Part shown: positions 9,408-19,314 of the stretch, piece by piece
How the letters are laid out: the number at the start of each line of letters is the position of its first letter
Position numbering within the stretch: position 1 is the stretch's first letter
Assembly: GCA_023264735.1 (NCBI GenBank)
Contig: JAHFVD010000026.1
Span: forward strand, 28,033 to 92,032
From: Mycobacterium sp.
GTDB lineage: Bacteria > Actinomycetota > Actinomycetes > Mycobacteriales > Mycobacteriaceae
Reading direction: 5' to 3'
DNA length: 64,000 nucleotides
Program-made: the position numbers and the translations under genes
Notes under the pieces: generated by a model
The model's database searches: none
Told to the model about the DNA's origin: nothing
The model's input: only the letters and a program-made list of their open reading frames with translations

Positions 9408-10415
9408 TTAAGGCACAGTGGGGCCGGGGAGCATGTACGACGGCGGGGTGATGATCGAGTCCGGATTGACCGACATCCAGCTCCAGGGAATGAAGTACGC
9501 AAGCGCGGCCCACACGGCGCAGAACCCGATGACGGCCAACAGCTTCACGAGAGTGCGGAGGCTTTCGGGCCAGCGCTGGATTCCACGGTGCAGGAAGGGA
9601 TTTCCATCGGCACTATCATGTGCTGACATCCTCAGGTAGGTGAATCCGGCGGCGTAGATCGCGACGAAGAGGCTCTCGTACACCGGGAACTGATGGGGGG
9701 TGCCGGCGAAGAGCGTGAACGCCTCCCAGGTACGGGGAAACGCGTACACCCGGGTGCGGATGAACACCTGCTCGATCACGATGTCCACCCCGAAGATAGC
9801 CACGAACGCGATGCTGAACGAGCGGATGTTGGCGATGCCCGGGTAGCGCCGTCGCAGCGCGAGAATGAGGCGGCATTCGATGGCGGCCAGGCCGATGCCG
9901 AGGTAGAGATACTGGGGCACGAACCACGCCAGCCCCTCCGCGTAGCGGGTCGGGCCCTGGTGCAGCGGAAAGAACGCCAACCACGATCCGGCGTTGAGCG
10001 CGTGGGCATTCCAGGCGAACGTGTAGTGGAAGTAGTTGATCAGCGGGTCGATACCCGACGCCAACAATGAGCCGATCACGATCATGCCGTCGAGCGTCAG
10101 CCGCCGCTGGACGATCAACGGTTTGATGAGGAACACCCAGATGGTCCCGGCCGCGATCAGCAGACTGACGACTTCGATGACGCGGAGCACGACCAGTGCG
10201 GTGCCGTCGAAGGTGTCCGGCCCCTGGATGGGTGCCGCCCCGAACTGGGTGTCGGACAGGATCCAGCGCCCCCAGGCCTGACCGACGAAGAGGATCCACC
10301 CGACACCCAGCAGCGCCCATAGGGATACGGCACCGCGCCGCGCTTCGGCGCCGACCGTCTGTGAGGTCAGTGGGCCGGTGAGCTTGTCGGTCAACACGGG
10401 CTGATCCACCGTCAA
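9408..10415 (-). CDS. AveC-like (spirocyclase family) membrane protein
   Basis: 335 aa polytopic; same architecture as the 13343-14206 product (SG-DPLINYF/ EP-VDTLG segments). Confidence 0.6.
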   Translation of the reverse strand: MTVDQPVLTDKLTGPLTSQTVGAEARRGAVSLWALLGVGWILFVGQAWGRWILSDTQFGAAPIQGPDTFDGTALVVLRVIEVVSLLIAAGTIWVFLIKPLIVQRRLTLDGMIVIGSLLASGIDPLINYFHYTFAWNAHALNAGSWLAFFPLHQGPTRYAEGLAWFVPQYLYLGIGLAAIECRLILALRRRYPGIANIRSFSIAFVAIFGVDIVIEQVFIRTRVYAFPRTWEAFTLFAGTPHQFPVYESLFVAIYAAGFTYLRMSAHDSADGNPFLHRGIQRWPESLRTLVKLLAVIGFCAVWAALAYFIPWSWMSVNPDSIITPPSYMLPGPTVP

Positions 10416-11521
10416 CGATTGCCGATGAAGGTGGCGGTCTCACCCGTCGGCGCGGACAGGCCGAGCAGCTTGGCCAACAGTTGGCTGGCCGGGTTGTTCA
10501 GTGCCATCGGCGAATCCGCGGGCATCAGGCCCATCGTGATCATCATGTGTGCGGCGCGCACCATGATGATGGACAGTTTGGTGGCGGCGAGGATCTCGTA
10601 GTAGTCGACGTCAACCGGAGTGTGACCGGTGATCGACGCGTAGTACGCAAGGGTGGCGTCACGATCGGGAATCCCTTCTGGCAGCGGCAGTCCGATCCCT
10701 TCGGTGTGGTGCCGCATCAGGAACAGCCACCAGCCGAGGTCGAGTTCACGGCTGCCCAGGGTCACCATCTCCCAGTCGAGGACCGCGGATGCCGCGAGAT
10801 CGTCACTGAAGATGATGTTGCCGACCCGAGCATCCCCCCAGTTCAACACCTTTGGCGTCGGCCGCGCGGGAACGTTGTCGATGAGCCACTCGAGTGCGCG
10901 CTCGATGGTCGGATTCGGCTCACCCTCGGCCCCCCAAGCGAACGACTCGCGCCAATTGGCGATCTGCGCATGCACCCCGCTGCCGTTGGCATCGGTGTCC
11001 AGGAAGTCCAGACCGAGCGCCTGCCAGTCCGCAGCGTGAATCTGCGCGAGTGCCGTCAGGCTGTTGTGCCACATGACCGTTCGTTGCTCGGGCGTGAGGT
11101 CGAGAACCCAGCCGCCCGCGGTGAACGGCGGGTCGTCGGAGGGCACCCGGCCATCGACACGCTGCATCACCAGGAATGGCGAGCCGAACACCGCGGGATC
11201 CTTCTCAAAGAAGTACACCTCGGGTACCGGCACCCCCACCGAGCCGAGCGCGCTGATGACGCTGGCTTCCTTCCCGAGGTCATAGGACGCGAACACGCCC
11301 TGCCCGGCGGGCTGTACTCGGGCCACCATCTGCCGGGTCTGGGTCTGTCCGTCCTGGTTCCACGAGGCGGTGAAGAGCACCGTTTCGTTGGACAGCCCCG
11401 CCGACGCGGGCACATCGAGGTCGGTGACCCGGACTTGCTGGGCCCCATCGATTTTCGACTCGAGCCAGGCAGCTAGCCGCAGCGACGCGGCTTCGGTGTC
11501 GATCTCGTTCTTCAACGCCAT
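10412..11521 (-). CDS. Phosphotransferase family protein (APH-like)
   Basis: VLNWGDARVGNIIFSDDLAASAVLDWEMVTLGSRELDLGWW; ATG at 11521. Confidence 0.85.
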   Translation of the reverse strand: MALKNEIDTEAASLRLAAWLESKIDGAQQVRVTDLDVPASAGLSNETVLFTASWNQDGQTQTRQMVARVQPAGQGVFASYDLGKEASVISALGSVGVPVPEVYFFEKDPAVFGSPFLVMQRVDGRVPSDDPPFTAGGWVLDLTPEQRTVMWHNSLTALAQIHAADWQALGLDFLDTDANGSGVHAQIANWRESFAWGAEGEPNPTIERALEWLIDNVPARPTPKVLNWGDARVGNIIFSDDLAASAVLDWEMVTLGSRELDLGWWLFLMRHHTEGIGLPLPEGIPDRDATLAYYASITGHTPVDVDYYEILAATKLSIIMVRAAHMMITMGLMPADSPMALNNPASQLLAKLLGLSAPTGETATFIGNR

Positions 11522-11534
11522 CTCGGTGTCCCTC

Positions 11535-12647
11535 TCAGACCGTCGTCGATTGCAAGCGGTGGGCCAGCATTGCGCGCTGGTAGCGGTCGAACCAGATCTC
11601 CTGGTAGGTGCAGTGGGTGACCCGCCCGTGCTCGTCCTCCCAGCGGTAGACGCTGTCGTGGAACGAGACATTGGGCCACGCGGGAATCACAGCCGAGGCG
11701 ATCGCCTCGCCGCGGAAGCGGTATACCTCGCCGTGGTCGTCCTGCGCGGTGATCTCCTGGCGGGTGGCCAGGTGGATCGTCGGGTGATACTCCAACACGT
11801 CACGGCGCACGGAGGTCACCGATCGGGATTCGTCGCCGCGCTGCACCCAGGCGAAGTGATGCGAGGGCCGGTTGCCCACCTCGTAGAGGCCGGCCCAGCG
11901 GGGATCGGTGTCGAGCGGTTCGAAGCTGATCTGGTTGAACACCAGGTCCGGCCCGAAGTACATGGGCGACCATCCGACCGGGGGGCTGGGGACCGCTCCG
12001 CGCCGTTCCACCCGGACCTGGCGCCAGGAGCGGTCCCTCGGGGCGAAACAGTCGACGTCATACGTGGTGCCGTCCAAGTGCAGCTGGCCGGTGACATGCA
12101 TGAACTGCTCGCTGCCGCCGGACTGACGGGACTGGTCGTGATGGGCGTCCTCGCCGGGCATCACGTGCCCGCGGGCCAGCAGCGGAGTGACCGCCTCGGC
12201 GATGAGGTCGAACGCCATGCGGTCGTCGACAGCGCTATAGCGCAACCGGGCGGTCTTGCCGGGCTCGATGAACTCGATCGACAGACCGTTGTCGGTGGTG
12301 ATCGTGTTCCCGTCGACGGTCGGCCACGGCATCGTGATCTCGTAGTCGTGAAAGGCGATGTCGGTCAACTCGATGTTGTCGTTGCCCTGGAACACGCACA
12401 CGCCGCCCTGCGACAGCGGGAACGCCGGCTGATACCGGATGTAGAGGAACGCGCCGATCGCGGCCTCGGGCACCGAGAAGCCGAAATAGTGGGTGTGGAT
12501 CAGGTGCGGATCCCAGGTCTCGCCCGGTCGGGGCCGTGGGATCAGCAGATCGGTATCCCCGGAGTGAACAGCCAAACCACCCGGTCCCGCATTCGAACTC
12601 ACCACGCACCGTCCCTCATCGTGAACTTGCTCGACCTTCGCTAACAT
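11535..12647 (-). CDS. Uncharacterised protein with RDxSW motif (DUF7064-like)
   Basis: GQLHLDGTTYDVDCFAPRDRSWRQVRV, comparable to RDHSWG proteins at 4077 and 52442; adjacent to a phosphotransferase. Confidence 0.6.
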   Translation of the reverse strand: MLAKVEQVHDEGRCVVSSNAGPGGLAVHSGDTDLLIPRPRPGETWDPHLIHTHYFGFSVPEAAIGAFLYIRYQPAFPLSQGGVCVFQGNDNIELTDIAFHDYEITMPWPTVDGNTITTDNGLSIEFIEPGKTARLRYSAVDDRMAFDLIAEAVTPLLARGHVMPGEDAHHDQSRQSGGSEQFMHVTGQLHLDGTTYDVDCFAPRDRSWRQVRVERRGAVPSPPVGWSPMYFGPDLVFNQISFEPLDTDPRWAGLYEVGNRPSHHFAWVQRGDESRSVTSVRRDVLEYHPTIHLATRQEITAQDDHGEVYRFRGEAIASAVIPAWPNVSFHDSVYRWEDEHGRVTHCTYQEIWFDRYQRAMLAHRLQSTTV

Positions 12648-12667
12648 AACGCTCAATGAACGGACTA

Positions 12668-12688
12668 TCAAGTATGAAAATTCATTCA
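12668..12688. promoter_or_regulatory. Candidate TetR operator copy 1, TCAAGTATGAAAATTCATTCA
   Basis: 20/21 identity to 14268-14288; abuts the TetR start codon at 12688. Confidence 0.55.
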
Positions 12689-13338
12689 TGTTGAAGAATC
12701 ACGGTGTGCCGCCAACCGAAAAGCCCGCGACGCGGACCGAACGCCAGCGCGAACGGACCCGCCGGCAACTGCTGGATGCTGGCCGGACGCTGATCGCCGC
12801 GAAAGGTGTTCCCGGACTTCGCATCCAGGAGATCACCGAGCAGGCCGATATCGCGCTGGGCTCGTTCTACAACTATTTCCCGTCCAAGGAAGAGTTTCTC
12901 GAAGCGATCATCACCGAGAGCCTCTCCGACCTGGCCTCGGCCACCATCAGCAATGTCGACGACGCGACCGATCCCGCCGAAGTCGTGGCCTTGGCCAACC
13001 TGCGGGTGATCCAACTGGCCTACACCGAGCCCGATTTCGCGCGGCTGATCGTCAACATCAGTCACTCCGAAGCACTGTTCGGCGCCGCCGTACACCCCCA
13101 CGCCCGGGTCGCCGTCGAACGCGGGATCGACACTGGCCGTTTCGATGTCGCCGATGTCGAGGTCCTGCTGACGGCGGTGATCGGCGGAGCGTTCGCGCTC
13201 ATCCGCGAGATCCTCGATGGGCGCCACGGCGATCATGCCGAGCGGGCCTTCGCCCGCCTTGTCCTGGCCGCACTGGGACTCAGCGCGGCCGAAGCCAAGA
13301 CTGTGGTCGCCAAGGTCGCCAAGCTCGAACGGCCCTGA
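12688..13338 (+). CDS. TetR/AcrR-family regulator
   Basis: HTH LRIQEITEQADIALGSFYNYFPSKEEFLEAI. Confidence 0.9.
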   Translation: MLKNHGVPPTEKPATRTERQRERTRRQLLDAGRTLIAAKGVPGLRIQEITEQADIALGSFYNYFPSKEEFLEAIITESLSDLASATISNVDDATDPAEVVALANLRVIQLAYTEPDFARLIVNISHSEALFGAAVHPHARVAVERGIDTGRFDVADVEVLLTAVIGGAFALIREILDGRHGDHAERAFARLVLAALGLSAAEAKTVVAKVAKLERP

Positions 13339-13342
13339 CCGG

Positions 13343-14206
13343 TCAGGCCGGGACCTTGGCCCTGGCCAACTCGTCGGCTCCGAATACGGCCGCCTTGAGG
13401 ATGCCGACCTTCGACTTGATGAACACCTCGTCCTCGGGACGGGCGACCACAAACGACAACACCCACACGAAGGTGAGCGCCAGGCCCAGCGTCACCAGCC
13501 AGGCGAAATGGGTCACCCACAGCGACGCGTCGAGATTCAGTGCGGTCCACACCGGCCAGGCCGCCGCGCCGTTGGCGATTCCGTCCGACATCGGGATGAA
13601 CGCAATGACCAGGGCCAACCGCCACCCTGGCAGATGCGCCCGCATCCGGTAGATCAGAGCGCCGGCAGTCATCGGCATCAGTGGGTTGACGCACACCCAC
13701 CACAGCGGCAGACCCCAGAAGTTCAGCGGCTGCGGTCCGTAGTACTCGTAGGCACCCATCAGGACGCCCGGGCTCTCCAGAAAGATGTTGATGACCACGT
13801 CGATCACATAGAGCTGGAAGATCTGTTTGCGGGTCACCCCGGTGGAGTAGATGCGATAGGCCAGGTAGGCCAGGCCGCCCACGTACCAGATGTAGACGAA
13901 GTTGATGAACAGCGGAAAGTCGCGACCCATCGAGGAGAAGGTCATCGTCACCGCGCCCTGGCGGATATAGCAGAGACCCAAGGTGTCCACGATCGGCTCG
14001 AACAGGCACGCGATCCCGCCGCCGATCAGGCAGAACAGCAGCAGCGGCCCCTTGCCGACGATCAGGTGTTTGATCGCGAAGAACACCATGACGACCACTG
14101 GAATGCCCAGGAAGATCGTGAAGATCACCTCGGGTACGAATGGCATCGGGGTGGTCGGGTGCGCGGGGATCGGCGGTGCGGCAAGCACGTACTCGAGCGC
14201 AGACAT
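13343..14206 (-). CDS. AveC-like (spirocyclase family) membrane protein
   Basis: 287 aa polytopic; paralogue of 9408-10415. Confidence 0.6.
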   Translation of the reverse strand: MSALEYVLAAPPIPAHPTTPMPFVPEVIFTIFLGIPVVVMVFFAIKHLIVGKGPLLLFCLIGGGIACLFEPIVDTLGLCYIRQGAVTMTFSSMGRDFPLFINFVYIWYVGGLAYLAYRIYSTGVTRKQIFQLYVIDVVINIFLESPGVLMGAYEYYGPQPLNFWGLPLWWVCVNPLMPMTAGALIYRMRAHLPGWRLALVIAFIPMSDGIANGAAAWPVWTALNLDASLWVTHFAWLVTLGLALTFVWVLSFVVARPEDEVFIKSKVGILKAAVFGADELARAKVPA

Positions 14207-14267
14207 GTCTAACTCCTTCGGTGCTGATGCATCGGCACCGCGAGCGTAACCTCGAGTGAATCAGTAT

Positions 14268-14288
14268 TCAAGTATGAAAATTGATTCA
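14268..14288. promoter_or_regulatory. Candidate TetR operator copy 2, TCAAGTATGAAAATTGATTCA
   Basis: Lies upstream of the 13343-14206 gene; part of TGAATCA-N18-TGATTCA inverted repeat (14257-14288). Confidence 0.55.
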
Positions 14289-14438
14289 GGTAGCCCAGCG
14301 CGTCAGGGCAGAATCCGCAGCCCCCACTGCCCCAGCAAGGGCTGCACCAAAGTGAAGTACGTCGTGTAGTCGTCGCCGTCGGGTGAGGACATCGAAAGCG
14401 GTGGCCCGCCGCCGTCCAAGATGTTGAGCCACAGGACC

Positions 14439-14786
14439 TTACAGCGCGTGATGGATGTCGAGGATGCTCTCTTCATGGGGTACGTCGTAGCCGAGCATGT
14501 CCCGGCTCAACACTCGCTCCTCGCGAACGAATTCGCGTGCCACTTCTAGCTCACCGTAAAAATAATCGCCCGCCCTATGGGGATGCTCCACAGGCAGGGC
14601 CTGCACTGTCTCGGCCGAACCGGCGACGCGGCGTCGGCGCCCGCGCACGGTACCAATGACGAGCAGAATAAGGCCCAGAGCGCACAGCCCGACGCATGTC
14701 AACGCGACGGCGAGGCTGTTGATAAGCACCGAGGCGACAAGGCCAGCAATGCTGACGATGGCCACAATAACCACAACCATTAACAT
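14439..14786 (-). CDS. Small two-TM membrane protein, unknown function
   Basis: Two hydrophobic segments followed by an RGRRRR stop-transfer and a soluble tail. Confidence 0.5.
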   Translation of the reverse strand: MLMVVVIVAIVSIAGLVASVLINSLAVALTCVGLCALGLILLVIGTVRGRRRRVAGSAETVQALPVEHPHRAGDYFYGELEVAREFVREERVLSRDMLGYDVPHEESILDIHHAL

Positions 14787-15128
14787 CGAACGCCCCCCTT
14801 TCCGAGGGGAGTCTTCATGAACCACTATCGCCGATCATAGCGCTGGCGGGCCGTCGAAGCACCAACGCGGCAGCCCAAATATGGCTCGGACGAGGGCGTG
14901 CGCCGCCCCTCCCAGATAACCACCTTGGCTGGACGCACTGGCATCTGCGAAGTCGATGCCTTCGAGGTCGACGATCACCTCGCCGGCGGTGATCGCAATG
15001 CCCACTGGTCAGCAGGTAATAGTTGCTCTCCGCTGCGAAACAGTCTGTCTACCTATCGCGTTCGTCATCAACCTCAATATGAGTCGACTGCAGCCAAACC
15101 TGCCGCGCGCATGGGAGAGTTTCTCCAG

Positions 15129-16613
15129 ATGACGGCGACGGTCGCGGTGATCGGGGCGGGGCCCGGCGGGCTGGCGGTCTCGCGATGGCTGCTGTCGCAG
15201 GGATTTGAGCCGTCGATCTTCGAGCAGGGCCCGACGCTGGGCGGTCAGTGGACCGCACTGCCCGGCCGCAGCGGCGTATGGCCGGGCATGCACACCAACA
15301 CAAGTCGTATCTTGACCGCGTTCAGCGACCTCCCGCACGACGGCGATCTCGTCTTCCCGTCGGGCCGCGACGTCCTGGATTACCTGCACCGCTATGCCCG
15401 GATGTTCGACCTGGAATCCCGCCTCCGCTGCGACACCCGCGTCGAAGCCGTCACTCGTTGCGACCAAGGGTGGCTGGTATGCCACGACGGGAAGCAGGAG
15501 ACGTTCGACAAAGTCGTGGTGGCCGCCGGCCGGTTCCACACCCCGGCGCTCCCCGACGTTCCTGGCCTGGACAGCTTCAGCGGTGACGCCGGCGCGATCA
15601 GCTCCTACGACTACGGCGGGCCGTCGTCGTATCGCGGCAAGCGGGTTCTGGTCGCGGGCTGCGCGGTCAGCGCCCTGGAGATCGCCGCCGAACTCGCCGC
15701 CCGAGGCGCCGAGCGCGTCGTGGTCACGCAGCGCCGCCAGCGCTACGTGTTGCCCAAGTTCGTCGCCGGCGTGCCGTCGGATCACCGGATGTTCACCCGG
15801 TACGGAGCCCTGGCCAACGAAACGCTGGCTCCCAGCGAAGTCGACCGCCAGCTCAAGGAGATCGTGGTCGAGTCCGCCGGCAGCCCGGAACAGTACGGCG
15901 CCCCACGCCCTGCGGAGTCGCTCTTCGCAGCCGGGGTGACGCTGAGCCAGCACTACCTGCCTGCCGTCGCCGAAGGGGCGATCAGCGTCCGACCCTGGCT
16001 GCGGTCGGTCACCGGGACCGCGGTGACATTCGACGACGGGGGCGTCGAGGAGTTCGACGGCATCGTGTTCGGGACCGGTTTTCGGCTGAGCCTGCCGTTC
16101 CTGGACGGTGACGTCCGCGCGATCCTCAATCTGGAGGCTGGCGGCTTCGACACGGACCGGTACACGTTCCACCCCGATCTGCCCGGACTTGCGTTCATGG
16201 GGATGTGGGACCAGTCAGGCGGCTACTTCGTCCCGCTGGAACTGCAGGCCCGGTGGATCGCGTACACGTGGGGCGGCGTCGTCGAGGCCGCGAGCGAAGC
16301 CGACCAGCGCGCGGCGATTGCCGCCTGCCACGCTGACGGACCGAGCAAGACCCGGATGAATCTCGCCGCCGTGACGTTCGCCCGCGCCGCCGGGGTTGAG
16401 CCGCGGCTGGAGCGTTGGCCTGGTCTACAACGAGCTCTTCTGTTCGGGCCGCTGGCTCCGAGTTGTTTCCGGCTCGAAGGCCCCGATGCCCTACCGGATG
16501 CGCCGGCGACATTCGCCAGGGAGGCGGCCGCCTTCGGCGCGATCACCGATAACGAACTGACCGCCAGGGAGCTCAGCTACTGGTCGTGCGTCGAAGGACG
16601 CGTGAACGAATGA
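15129..16613 (+). CDS. Flavin-containing monooxygenase-like NAD(P)/FAD oxidoreductase
   Basis: VAVIGAGPGGLAVSRWL, second dinucleotide fold RVLVAGCAVSALEIAAEL, VFGTGFRLSLPFL. Confidence 0.8.
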   Translation: MTATVAVIGAGPGGLAVSRWLLSQGFEPSIFEQGPTLGGQWTALPGRSGVWPGMHTNTSRILTAFSDLPHDGDLVFPSGRDVLDYLHRYARMFDLESRLRCDTRVEAVTRCDQGWLVCHDGKQETFDKVVVAAGRFHTPALPDVPGLDSFSGDAGAISSYDYGGPSSYRGKRVLVAGCAVSALEIAAELAARGAERVVVTQRRQRYVLPKFVAGVPSDHRMFTRYGALANETLAPSEVDRQLKEIVVESAGSPEQYGAPRPAESLFAAGVTLSQHYLPAVAEGAISVRPWLRSVTGTAVTFDDGGVEEFDGIVFGTGFRLSLPFLDGDVRAILNLEAGGFDTDRYTFHPDLPGLAFMGMWDQSGGYFVPLELQARWIAYTWGGVVEAASEADQRAAIAACHADGPSKTRMNLAAVTFARAAGVEPRLERWPGLQRALLFGPLAPSCFRLEGPDALPDAPATFAREAAAFGAITDNELTARELSYWSCVEGRVNE

Positions 16614-17260
16614 AGTCGAAGCGGTTCCGGGGAAGTAACGGCCGAACAGCCTGATCGCGACGAACGGCCGTCGGCGGACCACTCGTTCGGGGTGCGGCGC
16701 ACCAAGAACATAATGGCGTTCTGGCAAATTTTCTTAGCGACGTATTACCGCTAGGACCCCGCCACCTTATTTTTGAGCCATAACGTCAATCACATGTTGC
16801 TCGACGTTCGCTGGCTTCAGTACCTCCTTAAGCGCCCCGCGCACAAGTAAGTCCCGCTACCCCGCGGCGACGGTCGGCCTGCCTTGCGCAGAGTCGGCCC
16901 GCGCCGGACGTTATCGTCTGACGACGCGCGCTCCCGCGAGCCTGTAGTTGTCGACACGGTTACTCGAACTTTTGCTCGATAACAACAGATTCGGCGAGTT
17001 CACGAACGTAGCTATGCCAGCCGTGCTGGATCGCGATTCTTGAAGTCCATGGATTTCCATGTGCACCAACCACTTGTCATCGGCGGTCAATCACATTCCC
17101 AGTGCGAAGAGGCGGCCTGGCTGGCCGCCGCGAGCCACTGATACCGAGCCTCACTCAGCATTTGTCCACGACCTCGATCGACGACAAGCGGCTCAGCGGT
17201 ACGCGAACGCGCTTGCCATCGGTGTCGAGAATTATTGCTCCCGAACCACTCTCGACGAGA

Positions 17261-17440
17261 TCACCGCACGCCGACCTGCAGCTGCTGCCAGCCGCGTGCT
17301 GATGCCCGCAGCGGATGCCCCTCGTGGATGGGATAGCTCATCCCTTCAATCGCCACCCAGTAGAGCGTCTCCCGCATTTCTGTCGACAACGAGAACAACG
17401 CCGCTCTGACATCGGGCTCCAACAGCTGCCGAAACACCTG
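17261..17440 (-). pseudogene. Remnant of an RpoE/ECF-type sigma factor (region 4 start)
   Basis: LFSLSTEMRETLYWVAIEGMSYP resembles sigma region 4 (LP.E.R..LYLA.VEG.SY.EIA), then loses the frame. Confidence 0.45.
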
Positions 17441-18075
17441 ACCTTCAGCGAGAACCCGGCGCTGCTGGGGCTGCCGACCATCCACTCCGGCTACTGGGAG
17501 CCGATGATGGCCGCGCGGAGACCGGCACGGTGGTCAACCTGCACATCGGCTCGTCGGGTACGTCGCCGTCGACGTCAGCAGACGCGCCGCCTGATGTGGC
17601 GGGTGTGCTGTTCTTCGCCTACGCCATCAGCGCGGCGGTCGACTGGCTGTACTCCGGCGTGTGTAGCCGTTACCCGGACTTGAAAATCTGCCTGTCTGAG
17701 GGCGGGATCGGCTGGGTGGCAGGGCTTCTGGACCGCCTGGACCACAGGCTGAGCTACCACGAGATGTACGGGACGTGGAAGTCGCTCGGCGAGACCCTGA
17801 CCCCGGCCGAGGTGTTCACCCGCAACTTCTGGTTCTGCGCGGTCGAGGACCAGTCATCGTTCATCCAGTACGAGCGGATCGGTGCCGACAACATCCTGCT
17901 CGAAGCCGACTACCCGCACTGCGATTCGACCTGGCCGCACACCCAGCGCACCATCCGCGAAGAGATCAGCGGACTGCCCGACGAGATCATCCGAAAAGTG
18001 ACCTGGGAGAACGCCTCACGGCTCTACCAGCATCCGGTTCCCGAAGCCGTCCAACAGAATCCGGACGCCTACTGA
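17410..18075 (+). pseudogene. 5'-truncated, frameshifted amidohydrolase-2 family gene
   Basis: FSENPALLGLPTIHSGYWEPMMAA in one frame continues as AETGTVVNLHIGSSG...NILLEADYPHCDSTWPHTQ in another (break near 17515). Confidence 0.65.
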
Positions 18076-19014
18076 TCACTGCCGGTCAAGCCACTCCGCG
18101 ATCGCGGCGCCAGCATCAGAAAAGAAGATGCGGTAGGGACGATCCGCGACGTAGCCGATATGCGGTGTGGCAATGACGTTGTCGAGGGTGCGCAAGGGAT
18201 GCCCGGCCGGAAGCGGCTCGGTGTCGAAGACGTCCAGCGCGGCCGCCCGGATGGTCTTGGCTTCCAGAGCCGCCACCAATGCGGCTTCGTCGATGAGAGG
18301 CCCGCGAGAGGTGTTGACCAGCAGCGCTGTTGGCTTCATCAACGCCAGTTCGGCCGCGCCGATCAGGCCGGTGGACCGCTCACTGAGCTTCATGTGAACG
18401 GTCAGCACATCAGAGCGGGCGAACAGCTCCTCCTTGCCGACGTGAGTCGCGCCGGCCTCGGCGGCCGCTTCCGGGGTCAGGTTCTGGCTCCACGCGATCA
18501 CCTGCATACCGAACGCCTCGCCGATGCGCGCGACGCGAGCACCGATGCGGCCCAGGCCCAGAACGCCCAGCACCCGGCCGGACAGTTCGCGTCCCACTGA
18601 AACCTGCCAGCCGCCGTCGCGGATCGAGACGCTCTCCGACACCAGATTTCGGGCCCCGGCCAGGATCAGCGCCCAGGTCAGCTCCACCGTCGATGCCACC
18701 GTGCCGCCGGTGGTCCCGACGTGGATACCATGCTCTTCGGCGGCCGCCATATCGATGGAGGCGTTGAACGGGCCGGTGGAGGCGATCATCTTCAGTCGCG
18801 GCAGTCGCTCGATGATGCTGCGCGGCAGCGGAGTTCGTTCTCGCATCACGAAGATCACGTCGAAGGGAGCCAGCCGCGCGACGAGTTCGTCGGGGTCGAA
18901 GATGTGGTCGTTGAACACCGTGATGTCGGCGCGATCGGACACCGCTGACCAGTCGGCCAGTTCGAGGGCAACGTTCTGGTAGTCGTCGAGGACAGCGACT
19001 TGCACCCGCGTCAC
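18076..19014 (-). CDS. D-2-hydroxyacid dehydrogenase
   Basis: GRVLGVLGLGRIGARVARIG NAD fold; LVNTSRGPLIDEAALVAAL; ALDVFDTEPLPAGHPL. Confidence 0.9.
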   Translation of the reverse strand: MTRVQVAVLDDYQNVALELADWSAVSDRADITVFNDHIFDPDELVARLAPFDVIFVMRERTPLPRSIIERLPRLKMIASTGPFNASIDMAAAEEHGIHVGTTGGTVASTVELTWALILAGARNLVSESVSIRDGGWQVSVGRELSGRVLGVLGLGRIGARVARIGEAFGMQVIAWSQNLTPEAAAEAGATHVGKEELFARSDVLTVHMKLSERSTGLIGAAELALMKPTALLVNTSRGPLIDEAALVAALEAKTIRAAALDVFDTEPLPAGHPLRTLDNVIATPHIGYVADRPYRIFFSDAGAAIAEWLDRQ

Positions 19015-19274
19015 GCGAGCTGCCCGATGAACTCGTCGGCGGTCATCGGCCGGGAAAACATCGGGTAGTCGTACTTCAGCGCGTTCTCGTGTTCCTCATG
19101 CATGACCGCCGCCCCGGCGCTGCGCACCGCGACCACGACATCGCGGGTATGCGCGAGCATGCCCGTCTTCGCCATCACCTCCGACACCGCCTCGTGCAGG
19201 ACGCCGCCGTCGGTGGTGAAGTCGTTCTGGTATTCGATCAACACCACGGCGGTGTTCTTGGGGTCAATGGTCAT
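19011..19274 (-). pseudogene. Isochorismatase/cysteine-hydrolase family gene with an internal in-frame deletion
   Basis: 87 aa: N-terminal TAVVLIEYQNDF joined directly to C-terminal EEHENALKYDYPMFSRPMTADEF; catalytic Cys region absent. Confidence 0.65.
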
Positions 19275-19314
19275 GTCCGCAGGCTAATCCGATCACCACT
19301 AGAGTCAACGATCA

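Noticed and set aside
10481-12644. Long plus-strand ORFs (331 aa and 424 aa) across 10.5-12.6 kb
   Set aside because: Antisense to the phosphotransferase and RDxSW genes, which carry family motifs; no independent coding evidence.
15009-16172. 387-aa minus-strand ORF
   Set aside because: Antisense to a clear FMO-like flavoprotein; typical GC-rich shadow ORF.
17102-17302. Small plus-strand ORFs in the 16.6-17.5 kb gap
   Set aside because: No recognisable family; the region reads as decayed DNA with remnants on both strands.
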